Shown: in pieces, positions 37,632-48,524 of the stretch
How positions within the stretch are numbered: the stretch's first letter is position 1
How the letters are laid out: each line of letters opens with the position of its first letter
Source of the DNA: Silene latifolia
Lineage: Eukaryota; Streptophyta; Magnoliopsida; Caryophyllales; Caryophyllaceae
Direction: 5' to 3'
DNA: 64,000 nucleotides
Assembly (NCBI RefSeq): GCF_048544455.1
Contig: NC_133526.1
Location: 7,208,001-7,272,000 of the forward strand
Notes under the pieces: generated by a model
What the model saw: the letters and a program-made list of their open reading frames with translations, nothing else
Told to the model about the DNA's origin: nothing
Databases searched by the model: none
Made by a program: the position numbers and the translations under genes

Positions 37632-38591
37632 ATGAGAGCCAAGGTAAACCCTAATTTCCCTCACTTTGTTCAATTTAATCTCATCCTCGTCTTAATCGTA
37701 GTATAATCTTTCGTTCTCGATTAGTTTTATTTATCAATCATCATTTAATTTGTTTCAATATGAAAATGAATCTTCATTTTGCGTTCTGTTTGTTTAATTT
37801 TGATTGTCATTTGTGATTTAATTTGCTCGCATGTTTTTTAATCTCATCATCGTCTTAATCGTAGTATAATGTTTCGTTTTCGATTAATTTTAATAATCAA
37901 TCATCATCTTATTTGTTTCAATATGATAATGATTCTTCATTTTCCGTTCTGTTTGATTAATTTTGATTTATCATTTGTTATTTAATTTGGTCGCATGTTT
38001 TTTAATCTCAAATTAATGTTCCTTTGATGAATTTTGATATTTTTCGTAATCTAATTTGATAGCGTGAACATAAATCTCATTATAGTCAATGATTGTTGCG
38101 TAAAATCGTCGGAAAATGTGAGATGTTTTTTTTGTGTAAAAAATGAACTCAGTTACCGAGTTTTTAACTGATAAAAGAGCGTCTCAATCATTAAGTTGGC
38201 GGTTCAATTCTCACCGTGACATACTGTGCTCATTTGAACAAAAAAAACTGCAAGACGTTGAAATGGTCTTAGTTAATAGTTTGTGTAGTATAGATTTTTT
38301 ATCTAAATTAGTAGCATGAACTTTAATCTTAATTAGATTAATTGATATTTTGTATGATCTTAAAGTGTAAGACCGACCTTACCACTCATTTATCTAGTTT
38401 TTAGCCGATATACTATAAACGATGGTCTCACACGTTAAGAGTGTTCTATAATTTATGGTTTGTTTGATTGAATAGTCTATGATGATGAATTATAGTAATT
38501 GATTATTTGTTTGATGATGATGTAGTGGAAGAAGAAGAGAATGAGGAGGTTGAAGAGAAAGCGCAGAAAGATGAGACAGAGATCTAAGTAG
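37632..38591 (+). CDS. RPL41: Large-subunit ribosomal protein eL41 (RPL41), 25 aa
   Basis: Exon 1 is only 12 bp (37632-37643, MRAK) and exon 2 is 38526-38591 (WKKKRMRRLKRKRRKM then RQRSK and stop). The splice (AAG/GTAAAC ... TGTAG/TGG) is in phase 0 and yields the invariant 25-residue, Lys/Arg-rich eL41 peptide. This is the smallest ribosomal protein, a single helix at the subunit interface. It is too short for length-based gene finders. The 882-bp intron contains a 163-bp tandem duplication and a decayed MITE-like hairpin (GTGTAAGACC...GGTCTCACAC, about 38362-38440). The 3' untranslated region begins at 38592. Confidence 0.95.
37676..38001. repeat. 163-bp tandem duplication in the eL41 intron
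   Basis: Two imperfect copies (about 37676-37838 and 37839-38001) share TCTTAATCGTAGTATAAT, TTTGTTTCAATATGA and GCATGTTTTTTAATCTCA at constant spacing. They differ at a modest number of positions, so this duplication is older than the one at 35033. Confidence 0.8.
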
Positions 38592-40214
38592 ACACACTGG
38601 AGGAGGAGATCCGTGGTTTCATCACCAATGGTGTTTTCTTAGATTTATGCTTTGCTTGTTTTGTCTCTGAACTCTCGGTCGTTTAGTTATCGGCTTTTTA
38701 GTTGTAATGGGTTTTGTAAGACTTGGTACTTTGATGAGACTCATTAGAGTAATGGAACTCCACTTTGTTGACCTAATTCCCCATTTGTTCATTTCGTTTT
38801 GTTCAAGTTTTTGTTTCTTGTTTGATTAGCCGTGATGCTGATCATTTCATTCATGCTGGTTTGTTTTGTATGATGTTTTGAGCATTTTGCTTCTGCTTTT
38901 GTTGAATAGTTTACTGGTGTTGTACCCTATGCAACGCTTTACTTTTGTAGGTTTTAGAGATGTGCTTAGGTTTATCTTCGAATTTGTGGCTTTACTGATT
39001 GTAGTGGTGTGTTTCGGGCCGAAACTTTCATTTGCTGGTCCGCTTTGTGTTGCGTTCGTTTGATGCATTGTAGTAAAATGCTTAGTTTCATGTCCATTGC
39101 TGTATCTTTGTATGTATTAGTAAATGCTGGTGTTGTGCTGTTTGTGTTGCTGTAGTTTGACATCCTTTTTCATGATGCCGAGATTTATCTGCGTAATTGT
39201 GAATCTATAGATACATGTTTTTAGGTTTCTGATTGTATGGTATGTGTGATTGGGTTTTTGCATTGGTTAGTTTTTAAAAGGCTGTTGATGCTCATTTTGT
39301 ATCTGTTTACTTTGCCATCGTTTGTAGAATGCTGGGGCTTCCCTACCTAGTCCCGATTTTATAGATTCTGGGTATTATCAGTTTTGATTTGTGGAGGAGT
39401 TGCTCTTTGGGTAAAGTTGTAGATCCGTGTTTGTTGTGAAACAGCGAGCTTATTTGTTGATGGAACTTAGATTTAGCTGTCAGCAGACTACCGTGTAGCA
39501 TGAGTCTGTTATTCTAGAAGTTATATGGAATGCATTTAGAAATGCTAATGTTTGCAAACTATGCTTTCTGTCTGCCTCATCTATGAATTGATATTGTCTC
39601 TGTAATGATGTTTTTAGGGGGGTACGGAAATTTGGGGGTGAGTGGTATGGATGGAGAGGGATGATGGGGTAAGGGAGGAAAATCCATTCCCTTTGTTTAC
39701 ATCAAACAAACAAAGACAAAGGGAATTATTAAGTTTGTATCCCTTTCCCTTTCTTTTGAACCGTCAACCAAACGCACCCTAATTATTATTGGGGTAGCGG
39801 AGGAATCAATACATTCATTAGTTCATTTGGATACATTACTTTGGTGGAAGGGTGAGTAATTACTTTGACAACAATTATACTATCTTCCAAGTTTCATCCA
39901 CCAGTTTCTCTCACACTGTAGGTCATTTTAGCTCTATTACTACCTGAACAATTACCTCTACTCCAAGTTAAGCATACCTTAGCTTTTACTGTTGGTATTT
40001 CAGGACGTTTCTATCGACATCTAACAATTATACCCAAGTCATATCCATAAACACAAATAGTGATCTTACTTGGAGTGCTAGTGTCATAATCTTAACTTTT
40101 CACAGATAATGAGTAACAATAGAGATACGAGAGTTTGAAAACAGTCTCCCTGTATGCTGAATTTTGAAATACCACATTACTCATCCAGTAGTCTCGAATA
40201 AGGTCTGCTTCTTC
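38592..40214. other. eL41 3' region and intergenic DNA
   Basis: The first few hundred bases are likely the eL41 3' untranslated region. T-rich and G-rich spacer follows, with open frames of 60-75 codons that show no family signature. At 39685-39735 an internal inverted repeat (CCATTCCCTTTGTTTACATC against ACAAAGACAAAGGGAAT) and a CCAAACGCACCCTAA end suggest a decayed MITE without a matching left end. Confidence 0.4.
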
Positions 40215-40450
40215 CAATCCATAAGGCATTCTATTAGCATAATCGTATAAAACCCGTATTAGACCCGACAGCCGAATCTAAACCGTATTCTGAATTGACC
40301 CGAATGTTTATTGTTCCACACTTCACGCAACAATAATCTGACATGTCCAGAAGCTGAAAGGTATTGACTTGACCAGATATGGCCCGAATTTTGTCAAACC
40401 TTACCTTCACATAAAACCGACCCGATTTCTGACGCGGATCTAACATGAGC
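40215..40450. repeat. GACCCG-type dispersed repeat, copy 1
   Basis: Repeated GACCCGA/ACCCGA words flank a core GACCCGAATGTTTATTGTTC followed by CACA. The same core (GACCTGAATGTTTATTGTTA, then CACA) recurs at about 56907-56931. This could be the subterminal region of a non-autonomous DNA transposon; no ends were resolved. Confidence 0.5.
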
Positions 40451-40636
40451 TGACTTGATCTGCAACCGACCTATTTGCCAAATTTGTCTAAAAGTTCTCT
40501 TATTCGTAAGAATAAAATAAGTTGGTCATGTACGGATTACAAGAGAGTAGAGATCCTACCTATAATGTTCACCTTGTTAGAAAAATTCCTGATAAGAAGT
40601 TAATCGGTAGAGTAGTTTTTTTCGAGTAATTTGTGA

Positions 40637-40882
40637 GGTCTTCTGAGAGACGGTCTCTTAATAAGCTTTATTGAGAGATTATCGTACAATTTTATGAAAA
40701 AGTGGTACTAAAGGTAATAAAATAGGTACAAATCATGATTAATGATAAAATGGGTACAATTTTTATGTAAATAGGTACGAAATTACTATGTCACGATCAA
40801 CAATAAAAAGGGTACGAAATACAAATAAAAGGGTATGAAAGATTGGTCTCTCAATAACTTAGTGAGAAACCATCTCTCCCAA
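40637..40882. mobile_element. MITE upstream of AP-3 delta
   Basis: The left arm GAGAGACGGTCTCTTAATAAG and right-arm complement GAGAGATGGTTTCTCACTAAG are imperfect inverted repeats of about 45 bp. The interior has repeated GGGTACGA/AGGTAC words. It ends about 280 bp before the AP-3 delta start codon. The superfamily is uncertain. Confidence 0.6.
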
Positions 40883-41162
40883 GTTTTAGTGTTTGTGAAG
40901 TTTAATTCAAATACGGTAACGTTTTGAACTCGGTATTTGGAAATCACGTCAAAACTGAATTTCCGAATCTCCAGTCGTATCGTATCACCACCCGCTTTAC
41001 TCACGAACACCAGTATTGATCATCGTCTCTTCAATCTCGTCTCCCTCCAAATCTCAATCCACAAATCCCCAATTCCACCTTCATTAAATCACAATTCACA
41101 AACCCTAATTCCCCAAAACCCTAAATCCAACAAAACCCTCTTCAATCAATCAAATTCCCAAA

Positions 41163-43793
41163 ATGTCGAACTCATCAATAATGGAAACCCTTTTCCAACG
41201 ATCATTAGACGATTTAATCAAAGGGATTCGTCTCTTTTCCCCAGATTCTTCAACCCAATTCTCATCAACCTTCATTTCCAACGCAATTGACGAAATTCGT
41301 CGCGAAATCAAGTCAACTGACCCATCTACAAAATCAACAGCTCTTCTTAAATTAACTTATTTAAATTCAATTTATGGCGTAGATATGAATTGGGCAGCGT
41401 TTAATATTGTTGAAGTGATTAGTTTTCCTCAGTTTTATCTAAAAAAAATCGGGTATTTAGCTGCTACGACGTCGTTTAATGAGGATACTGATGTTATTAT
41501 TCTTGCAACTAATCATTTCAGGAAGGATCTTTCGAGCCCGAATGATTTCGAGGTTAGTTTGGGACTACATTGTCTTTCAGTGATTGGTACGACTGATTTG
41601 TGCCGTGATTTATGTAATGATGTGTATGTATTGTTGTGTAGTACTAGGAGTTATGTTAGGAAGAAAGCCATTGCGGTTGTTTTGAGGGTTTTTCGGAAGT
41701 ACCCGGATGCTGTTCGGGTTTGTTTTAAGAGATTAGTTGAGAATTTAGAGAGTTTTGATCAACAGAATATGTGTGCTGTTGTTGGGGTGTTTTGTGAGCT
41801 CGCTTCTCGTGAGCCCGAGGCTTATTTGCCTCTGGCACCCGAGTTTTTTAAGGTTTTGATCGAGTGTAAGAATAATTGGGTGTTGATTAAGGTGTTGAAG
41901 ATTTTTGCAAAGTTGGCACCTTTAGAGCCTAGGTTGGCTAAGAAGATAGTTGAGCCAATTTGCGAGATTATGGAGCGTAGTATAGCTAAATCGTTGGTGT
42001 TTGAGTGTATTAGGACTGTGGTTAATAGCTTGAGTGATTATGAATCTGCTGTTAAACTTGCTGTGTTGAAGATTAAGGAGTTTTTGAATGAGGATGATCC
42101 GAATTTGAAGTATCTTGGCTTGCAAGCATTGTCTGATCTTTCTTTAACGCACTCATGGGCGGTGTTGGAGAATAAGGAGGCGGTTTTCAAGTCTCTTAAA
42201 GATGTGGATCCTAACATTAAGCTTGCGTCTTTGAAACTTATTATGGCTATGGTTTCCGAGGATAATGTAGCAGAAATTACCAAGGTTTTGGTTAATTATG
42301 CTCTTAAGTCTGACCTAGAGTTCTGTAATGAGATCCTCAGATCAATACTAACCACTTGTTCGAATAATTATTATGAAATTGTTTTTGACTTTGATTGGTA
42401 TGTGCTGCTGCTTGGCGATTTATCAAGAATCCCACACTGTCAAACTGGGGAGGAGATTGAAAATCAGCTTGTTGATATTGGTATGAGGGTGAAGGATGCT
42501 AGACCCGAGCTTGTCAGTGTTGGTCGGAACATAATAATCGATCCCGCTTTGCTTGGTAATCCTCACGTGCATAGAATTTTATCAGCTGCCGCTTGGATTT
42601 CTGGTGAATATATCGAGTTTTCAAAGAACCCACTTGAATTGATGGAGGCGTTGCTTCAACCACGTACCAATCTACTGCCACCATCAATTAGAGCTGTTTA
42701 CATTCACTCTGCCTTTAAGGTTTTGGTCTTTTGTCTTCAGACTTATCTCGGGCAGCAAGACGAGGATGAAAATGCTTCGAGTCAAGAATTGGTTAGTAAG
42801 ATGTTGAACCTTGCCGAATCAGCTTTAGAACCGTTGTTGTGGGACAATGATGTTGAAGTACAAGAGAGGGCAAGGAACATTCTTGGGATTGTACAATTAG
42901 TGAAGGAAGGCCCTCTTGTCTCTGTTCAAGATGAAGATAATTCTAAAAAGAAAGAACCTGAATGCTCCGAAATCATTAAACTGATTTATGAGATGTTTGC
43001 TGATGAGATCGGCCCTGTTTCGATAAATGCCCAAGCGAAAATTCCTGTACCTGATGGTGTCGTGCTCAAAGATGACCTTACTGATTTGGACACAATTTAT
43101 AGTGACGTGCTGCTGGATTCAAAAACATGCAAACCGATAGAATCCAGTCTTCTTTCTGTTGGAGAAAATAATGAGGATACAGAATTGTCATCAAAATCTG
43201 AGTCACTGCTTTCACAACATCGGAAGAGGCATGGCTTATATTATCTTTCTCTAGAGAAGGATGATTCAACATCAACTGATTATCCTCCTGTGAATGATGT
43301 TAAAGATACGGAGAATGAGGTGGATGATCTTGTCAAATTGACTGAGCGAACACTTAACTCTAAGAAAAAACGTAACCATGCAAAACCACGACCAGTTGTC
43401 GTGAAACTGGATGAGGGTGAAAATTTCATTCCTATAAAGAAGCTAGAGTCAACTGACGACTTACTTTCAGGCGCTGTGAGGGAATTTCTTATAAGCAATG
43501 AAGAAGTGTCTACTTCACGTAAAGGGAAGGAAAAAGTGACCGATAGTCTTGTTAATCAGAAACAGAATTTAGAAGATGTGGAGATACGAAACACAAGCAC
43601 TAAAAGAAGCAATCATAAAACCCGTGGCAGGGAAAGGAAGCAGCACACCAACGGTGAGAATGATGATGGAAAGGAAGAAAGACGTCGAAAGGGAAAGAAA
43701 AACAGCACTCGTCACAATAGACCCAAAGAACAAAAAACAGGCGACTCCGACATTGCTGTAAATCCATCACAAATCCCTGACTTCCTTTTATAA
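41163..43793 (+). CDS. AP-3 adaptor complex subunit delta
   Basis: This is the large delta-adaptin of AP-3, which sorts cargo from the Golgi/endosome to the vacuole membrane. It is a single uninterrupted exon of 876 aa, close to the roughly 870-aa Arabidopsis protein. The adaptin N-terminal HEAT-repeat trunk spans about 20-600, with family motifs SLDDLIKGIR, EIRREIKSTDPSTKSTAL, RKKAIAVVLRVFRKYPDAV, NNWVLIKVLKIFAKLAPLEP, DDPNLKYLGLQAL and LLPPSIRAVYIHSAFKVLV. The tail is acidic then Lys/Arg-rich (KKKRNHAKPRP, ERRRKGKKNS), a low-complexity hinge without an ear domain. The first ATG is used; a second Met at residue 7 is possible. The leader has AAACCCTAA telo-box-like words. Its last codons and 3' flank are duplicated downstream. 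Confidence 0.96.
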   Translation: MSNSSIMETLFQRSLDDLIKGIRLFSPDSSTQFSSTFISNAIDEIRREIKSTDPSTKSTALLKLTYLNSIYGVDMNWAAFNIVEVISFPQFYLKKIGYLAATTSFNEDTDVIILATNHFRKDLSSPNDFEVSLGLHCLSVIGTTDLCRDLCNDVYVLLCSTRSYVRKKAIAVVLRVFRKYPDAVRVCFKRLVENLESFDQQNMCAVVGVFCELASREPEAYLPLAPEFFKVLIECKNNWVLIKVLKIFAKLAPLEPRLAKKIVEPICEIMERSIAKSLVFECIRTVVNSLSDYESAVKLAVLKIKEFLNEDDPNLKYLGLQALSDLSLTHSWAVLENKEAVFKSLKDVDPNIKLASLKLIMAMVSEDNVAEITKVLVNYALKSDLEFCNEILRSILTTCSNNYYEIVFDFDWYVLLLGDLSRIPHCQTGEEIENQLVDIGMRVKDARPELVSVGRNIIIDPALLGNPHVHRILSAAAWISGEYIEFSKNPLELMEALLQPRTNLLPPSIRAVYIHSAFKVLVFCLQTYLGQQDEDENASSQELVSKMLNLAESALEPLLWDNDVEVQERARNILGIVQLVKEGPLVSVQDEDNSKKKEPECSEIIKLIYEMFADEIGPVSINAQAKIPVPDGVVLKDDLTDLDTIYSDVLLDSKTCKPIESSLLSVGENNEDTELSSKSESLLSQHRKRHGLYYLSLEKDDSTSTDYPPVNDVKDTENEVDDLVKLTERTLNSKKKRNHAKPRPVVVKLDEGENFIPIKKLESTDDLLSGAVREFLISNEEVSTSRKGKEKVTDSLVNQKQNLEDVEIRNTSTKRSNHKTRGRERKQHTNGENDDGKEERRRKGKKNSTRHNRPKEQKTGDSDIAVNPSQIPDFLL

Positions 43794-44154
43794 TACAATT
43801 TTTTCTAGTTGTTCTCCATTGTTTGGAAATCATGGATTTGTTTCTAAGACTTCATCATGTATTGTCGTTGCATGATACTTGTGTGCTTCTGTCGTGTATT
43901 TGTGTAACATTTACTGTGAATTCTTTTATATGGAAATTTCCATGTACAGCAAGTTTTGGACCGTTTTTATTGCAGGTTCTCCCCTGACAGTGTCATGCAT
44001 TGCAGTTCTCCCCTTCCAGTATTTGTTTTTGGTATCTAAAGAGATTACTCAGTAACGCTTTAAAACCCAGTGCTAGATACTACAGAGGGCTTTACACAAC
44101 CCCTTATTTTTAATGTCGGATCATAATAGTCACGCATGCTCATGTTCCTGCATT

Positions 44155-44500
44155 CGTCACAATAGACACACAGAGCAAACATGGGCTGACTCCAACATTG
44201 CTGTAATAACATCACACATCCCTGACTTCCTTTATAATATAGATTTTGTAGTTGTTTTCCCTTGTTTGTAAATCATGGAGTTGTTTCTTACGCTTCATCA
44301 TGTGTTGTCATTGCACGACACTTACGTGATTCAGTCATATAACATCCACCGTGAATTCTTTTACATGGAAATTTCCCTAGTATAGCAAGTTTTGGACAGT
44401 TTTTATTGCAGATTTTCCAAGCATTGCCAGTTCTCCTCTTCCTGTATTCGTTCTGGGTTTCAAAACAGATTGCTCAGTAACGAATCCTGTAAATGTTAGA
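44155..44500 (+). pseudogene. Duplicate of the AP-3 delta 3' end
   Basis: Sequence from CGTCACAATAGACACA through CTGACTCCAACATTGCTGTAA and CATCCCTGACTTCC repeats the last coding bases and 3' flank of the AP-3 delta gene (43710-43870), with decay. The following module (AGCAAGTTTTGGAC...AGATTGCTCAGTAACG, 44387-44490) repeats 43948-44104. It is not coding. Confidence 0.75.
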
Positions 44501-44528
44501 TCATGACAGTCTTGTTTACACTTCAAAG

Positions 44529-45071
44529 GTTCTGCAAGAATTAGGAAAAATACGAATCCTGCATTATATCATCATGTTCATTGGTAAGCCATTAATGTCA
44601 AATTCACTTTCAGACTGTTTCCTGTTTTACTGGATGACAGAAACATACCAATCACATTTTTTGGGACCAGTGCAGGTATAATGAACAGCCTGTTCTCAGT
44701 TTGTGGTAGGCTTGATATCTAAATCTCCTGCTTTCCGGTTTTTTAATACTCTTTATATGCCAATCGTGTGATCTAGTTTTTCTGACGTGCTGATAAACTA
44801 CAGATGTATACGGTGATTTAATATCCAGAACAGAACACACTACTGATGCAGAAAAGTTTGCAGAAGAATATCCTTGCTGTTGCAATGTCGTCGGACAGGG
44901 TATTGTTTGGTAAATCTTACTAAATCTATACTCCATACTCCATTTCATAATCTGTTTGTTTTATATCAAAACTCGAATTTTCTTACTTCTGCAAGTTTGT
45001 TTATGTTATGCAGGGGATTGATATCATTTTTGTTCGTCTGTGTATCAATATACTTGGGATTTCTGGTATGC
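44529..45071 (+). pseudogene. M50B-like gene fragment, copy A (exons 6-9)
   Basis: The 3' half of the M50B-like gene at 53267-55564 is recognisable with its introns. Exon-6-like sequence lies at 44529-44583, exon-7-like at 44674-44705 (GGTATAATGAACAGCCTG), exon-8-like at 44803-44911 (GATGCAGAAAAGTTTGCAGA) and exon-9-like at 45014-45071. The 5' half is absent and there is no open frame, so it is a truncated genomic duplicate and not a retrocopy. Confidence 0.8.
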
Positions 45072-45479
45072 TACTTCTGTACTTCACCTTAAATCTTTCT
45101 TTGAATCTTTAAATTTGTTTGATTATCTTTCTTATTTTAAGAAATACCAATACTCGTAAATCATCGACGCCAAACATTTTAGGTTCCGTAAACTTTAAGA
45201 ATGAGTCCGTTAAAAGTGTGTCTATCTCCTTCAGTTCTTCATTTATGGTTTTGATTGCTTATGGGTTTGGCAGAACCAAACCTAATCATATTTATACATA
45301 TAATTTATTTTATCGAGTTATAATAAATACGATTTTTTATCACTAAAAGCTAGCAAGTTTAGGTTGACTTAAACCAAATATTAAACCAACTCCAATTAAC
45401 CACTCCCATTACTAACTCCTCCAAGTTCGAATCTTAGCAGCTCCACTTTGTTTCAGAAATACACCTGATCCCCCTAACC

Positions 45480-45488
45480 TATATATAC
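45480..45488 (+). promoter_or_regulatory. TATA box of dirigent gene 1
   Basis: TATATATAC lies 77 bp before the ATG. The same block (CCTATATATACCACTCCATA) precedes dirigent gene 2. Confidence 0.6.
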
Positions 45489-45556
45489 CACTCCATACAT
45501 GTTTCTCTTCAACAACAACAACAACCAAATCTCTCAATCCCGTGCAAACACAAAAG

Positions 45557-46525
45557 ATGGCAAACTACTACTCGTTCCTCACCCTTTACCTTCTTGTATC
45601 AGCTCTTGTCCCTGGCCTCACCAACTCAGCTCGAATCCTTGATGAAATTACTCCTGATAGCTTGCCACCACTACCATCAATTGAGGACTCATCCCCAGCT
45701 CCAGCCGAATTACCCGAGGGCAGTGGTGGCGCTGCTGCGACGACCTCAGCCCAAGCTCCAGCCGAATTACCCCAGGGTGGTGGTAGCGCTGCTGCGACGA
45801 CCTCAGGTGGGACAGAGCACCCTGCCATCTCTTTCTATATGCATGATGTCCTAGGCGGGTCTCATGCATCGGGTCGAATAGTCACAGGTTTAATTGCCAC
45901 GGCAAACGTGAACGGGATCCCATTTTCAAGGCCGAACAACCAAGTTTTCCCAGTTAGTAACGGAGTTCCGTTAGCTAACAACAACCTGAACAGCCTTTTC
46001 AACAATAATAACGTCCCCTTTGTTGCTGGCCTGAACGGTCAAAACCAACAACAGTCGACAGTCATTTCAAATGCCGGCAACAACAATGTCGCCAACAATA
46101 ACAACAACAATCAGGCCTTTGTGACCCCAGGTCAACTCCCTTCAGGAGTGACCCTGCAAAACCTTATGTTCGGGTCAATCACGGTCATTGATGACGAGCT
46201 AACAGAGGAGCACGAGCTGGGATCAGGTGTGGTCGGCCGGGGGCAAGGGTTTTACCTGGCAAGCTCGCTCGATGGTGGGTCTCACACCATGGCATTCACT
46301 GCTCTGTTCCCTAGTGAACACGGTCATGAGGAAGATGACACTGTCAGCTTCTTTGGAGTCCACCGTACGGCCTCACCAATTTCGCAGATTGCCATCGTTG
46401 GTGGGACCGGAAAGTATGAGAATGCTAAAGGGTATGCTACCATTGAGGCCTTGCCTCAGCAAGACCAGCATACCACTGATGGAGTTGATACCATTGCTCA
46501 TATTAGCGTTTACATTACCTACTGA
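45557..46525 (+). CDS. Dirigent protein, ESB1/DIR10-like (tandem copy 1)
   Basis: This is a secreted dirigent-family protein of 322 aa in one exon. Signal peptide residues are about 1-24 (ending LTNSA). Two 20-residue Ala/Pro/Gly repeats follow (APAELPEGSGGAAATTSA, QAPAELPQGGGSAAATTSG). Then the beta-barrel dirigent domain begins at HPAISFYMHDVLGG and includes FGSITVIDDELTEEHE, GQGFYLASSLDGGSHTMAFT and IAIVGGTGKYENAKGYATIE. A long Asn/Gln-rich insertion (NNNLNSLFNNNN to NNNNNNQAF) and the extended N-terminus mark the ESB1-type subgroup, which helps place lignin in the Casparian strip. I start at MANYYSF; an in-frame ATG five codons upstream is possible. It is nearly identical to copy 2 at 48525. 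Confidence 0.92.
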   Translation: MANYYSFLTLYLLVSALVPGLTNSARILDEITPDSLPPLPSIEDSSPAPAELPEGSGGAAATTSAQAPAELPQGGGSAAATTSGGTEHPAISFYMHDVLGGSHASGRIVTGLIATANVNGIPFSRPNNQVFPVSNGVPLANNNLNSLFNNNNVPFVAGLNGQNQQQSTVISNAGNNNVANNNNNNQAFVTPGQLPSGVTLQNLMFGSITVIDDELTEEHELGSGVVGRGQGFYLASSLDGGSHTMAFTALFPSEHGHEEDDTVSFFGVHRTASPISQIAIVGGTGKYENAKGYATIEALPQQDQHTTDGVDTIAHISVYITY

Positions 46526-47474
46526 TAATCGATTTCTGCAACTTAAATGTCGGAATTTGGGAATTTTCTTTTGTTTATATCAGTGTTTTATTGTTGATTT
46601 GTAATGGTCCTTGTAAAGTGAAGTGTCTGTACCTTCATACATGATACAATTTTCGGTATGTTTTAAATATATCATCTCCTCTTTTCCTCCATCCAATTGT
46701 CCTAAATGATTTAGTTTTATTGCAGATTTTCCCCTACAGTGTTATGCATTCCCGTATTTGTTCTGGGTATCGAAAAAGATTACTCAGTAACGATTTTAAA
46801 CCCGGTGCTAATTTTAAATCACCACCTGTACAGCAAGTTTAAACCCGGCTTGTGGAGATTTAAAACCCGGCTTGTGGAGATGGAAATTTCCATGTACAGC
46901 AAGTTTTGGACCGTTTTTATTGCAGGTTCTCCCCTGACAGTGTCATGCATTGCAGTTCACCCCTTCCAGTATTTGTTCTTGTTATCTAAAGAGATTACGC
47001 AGTAACGCTTTAAAACCCAGCGCTACATACTACAGAAGGCTTTACACAACCCCCTTTTTTTTAATGTCGGATCATAATAGTCACACATTCTCATGTTGCT
47101 TGCATTCGTCACAATAGACACAGAGAACAAAAACGGGCCGACTCCAACTTTGCTGTAATAACATATGACTTCCTTTATAATATAGATTTTGTAATTGTTT
47201 TCCCTTGTTTGTAAATCATGGAGTTGTTTCTAAGACTTCATCGTGTATTGTCATTGCATGACACTTGTGTGCGTCTGTAATATAACATCCACTGTGAATT
47301 CTTGTACATGGAAGTTTCCCTAGTATAGCAAGTTTTCGACAGTTTTTATTGCAGATTTTCCAAGCATTGCCAATTCCCCCCTTCCTGTATTTGTTCCGGG
47401 TTTTGAAACAAATTGCTCAGTAACGATCTTAAACCCGGTGCTGCATACTACAGACGGATTTACACAACCCCTCT
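46526..47474 (+). repeat. Spacer built from repeated AP-3 delta 3'-flank modules
   Basis: After the dirigent 3' flank, modules homologous to 43948-44104 recur at about 46725-46815, 46898-47050 and 47326-47470 (GCAAGTTTTGGACCG, GGTATCTAAAGAGATTAC-type and CAGTAACG words). A copy of the AP-3 delta coding tail sits at about 47107-47240. A GTGGAGAT/TTAAACCCGGCTTGTGGAG duplication lies at 46840-46880. Nothing here is coding. Confidence 0.7.
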
Positions 47475-47813
47475 TTATATCATCATGTTCATTGGTAAGC
47501 CATTAGTATCGAATTCACTTTCAGACTGTTTCCTGTTTTACTGGATGACAGAAACATATTAATCACATTTTTTGGGACCTGTGCAGGTATAATGAACAGC
47601 CTGTTCTCAGTTTGTGCTAGGCTTGATATCTAAACCTCCTGCTTTCAAGTTATTTCATATATGCCAATCATTTGATCTCGTTTTTCCGATGTGCTGATAA
47701 ACTGCAGATATATATGGTGATTTGATATCTACAAGAGAACAAACTAGTGATGCAGAAAAGTTTGCAGAAGAATGTCCTTGCTGTTGCAGTGGCGTCTGAT
47801 GGGGCATTGTTTG
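47475..47813 (+). pseudogene. M50B-like gene fragment, copy B (exons 6-8)
   Basis: Homologous to 44529-44911, it holds the end of exon 6 (ATCATGTTCATTG/GTAAG), exon 7 (GGTATAATGAACAGCCTG) and exon 8 (GATGCAGAAAAGTTTGCAGA to GTTTG/GTAAAT at 47813). Homology stops there; the exon-9 piece present in copy A is missing. Not functional. Confidence 0.78.
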
Positions 47814-47882
47814 GTAAATCTTCCTAAATCTATTACTCTATACTTCCAAACCTAATCATATTTATACGTTGTATAATTTATT

Positions 47883-48263
47883 GGGTTATTTCATAACAAT
47901 AATCCATCCTATTGGTGGTCTGCAATAATCACTCTATCCTATCAATAATCCCAATTAAATCCAACCTAAGCACTATACCTTCTAATAACGAACCAACTGA
48001 TATTTTTTTGAAGTTTATGTTGGAATATTTGATAGTTTTTGGACAACCTAGCTGGTATATGTGAAGTTTATGTGTAGTATTTTCAAGTGATGAATCAAGA
48101 ACTTGGTTTATTTGATACAAATAAACATCACAAAATATCAGCTGGTTCGTTATTAGAACTTTAGAAGGTATGGTGTTTAGGTTGGATTTAATTGGGATTA
48201 TTGATAGGATGGAGTGATTATTGCAGACCACCAATAGGATGGATTATTGTTATGAAATAACCC
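47883..48263. mobile_element. Foldback MITE (MULE-like), 381 bp
   Basis: Inverted arms of about 125 bp are nearly perfect, starting GGGTTATTTCATAACAATAA on both strands. A perfect 9-bp target duplication TAATTTATT lies at 47874-47882 and 48264-48272. The paralogous site in the other tandem unit (45301-45309) has a single TAATTTATT and no insertion. The 9-bp duplication fits Mutator-like elements. Confidence 0.93.
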
Positions 48264-48443
48264 TAATTTATTTTATCGAGTTGTTATAAATACGATTTTT
48301 TATCACAAAAAGCTAGCAAGTTTAGGTTGACTTAAACCAAATATTTAACCAACTCCCAATTAACCACTCCCATTACTAACTCCTCCAAGTTCGAATCTTA
48401 GCAGCTCCACTTTGTTTCCGAAACACACCTGATCCCCCTAACC

Positions 48444-48452
48444 TATATATAC
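48444..48452 (+). promoter_or_regulatory. TATA box of dirigent gene 2
   Basis: TATATATAC lies 81 bp before the ATG, in the same context as at 45480. Confidence 0.6.
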
Positions 48453-48524
48453 CACTCCATACATGCTTCTTCTTCAACAACAACAACAACAACCAAATCT
48501 CTTAATACCGTACACACACAAAAG

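Noticed and set aside
39616-39785. Tourist-like MITE ending CCAAACGCACCC/TAA
   Set aside because: The right end and an internal hairpin are present, but no matching left inverted repeat or duplicated trinucleotide could be found.
45586-45869. Minus-strand open frames opposite the dirigent N-terminus
   Set aside because: Shadows of the repetitive Ala/Pro/Gly coding region; the same shadows recur at copy 2.
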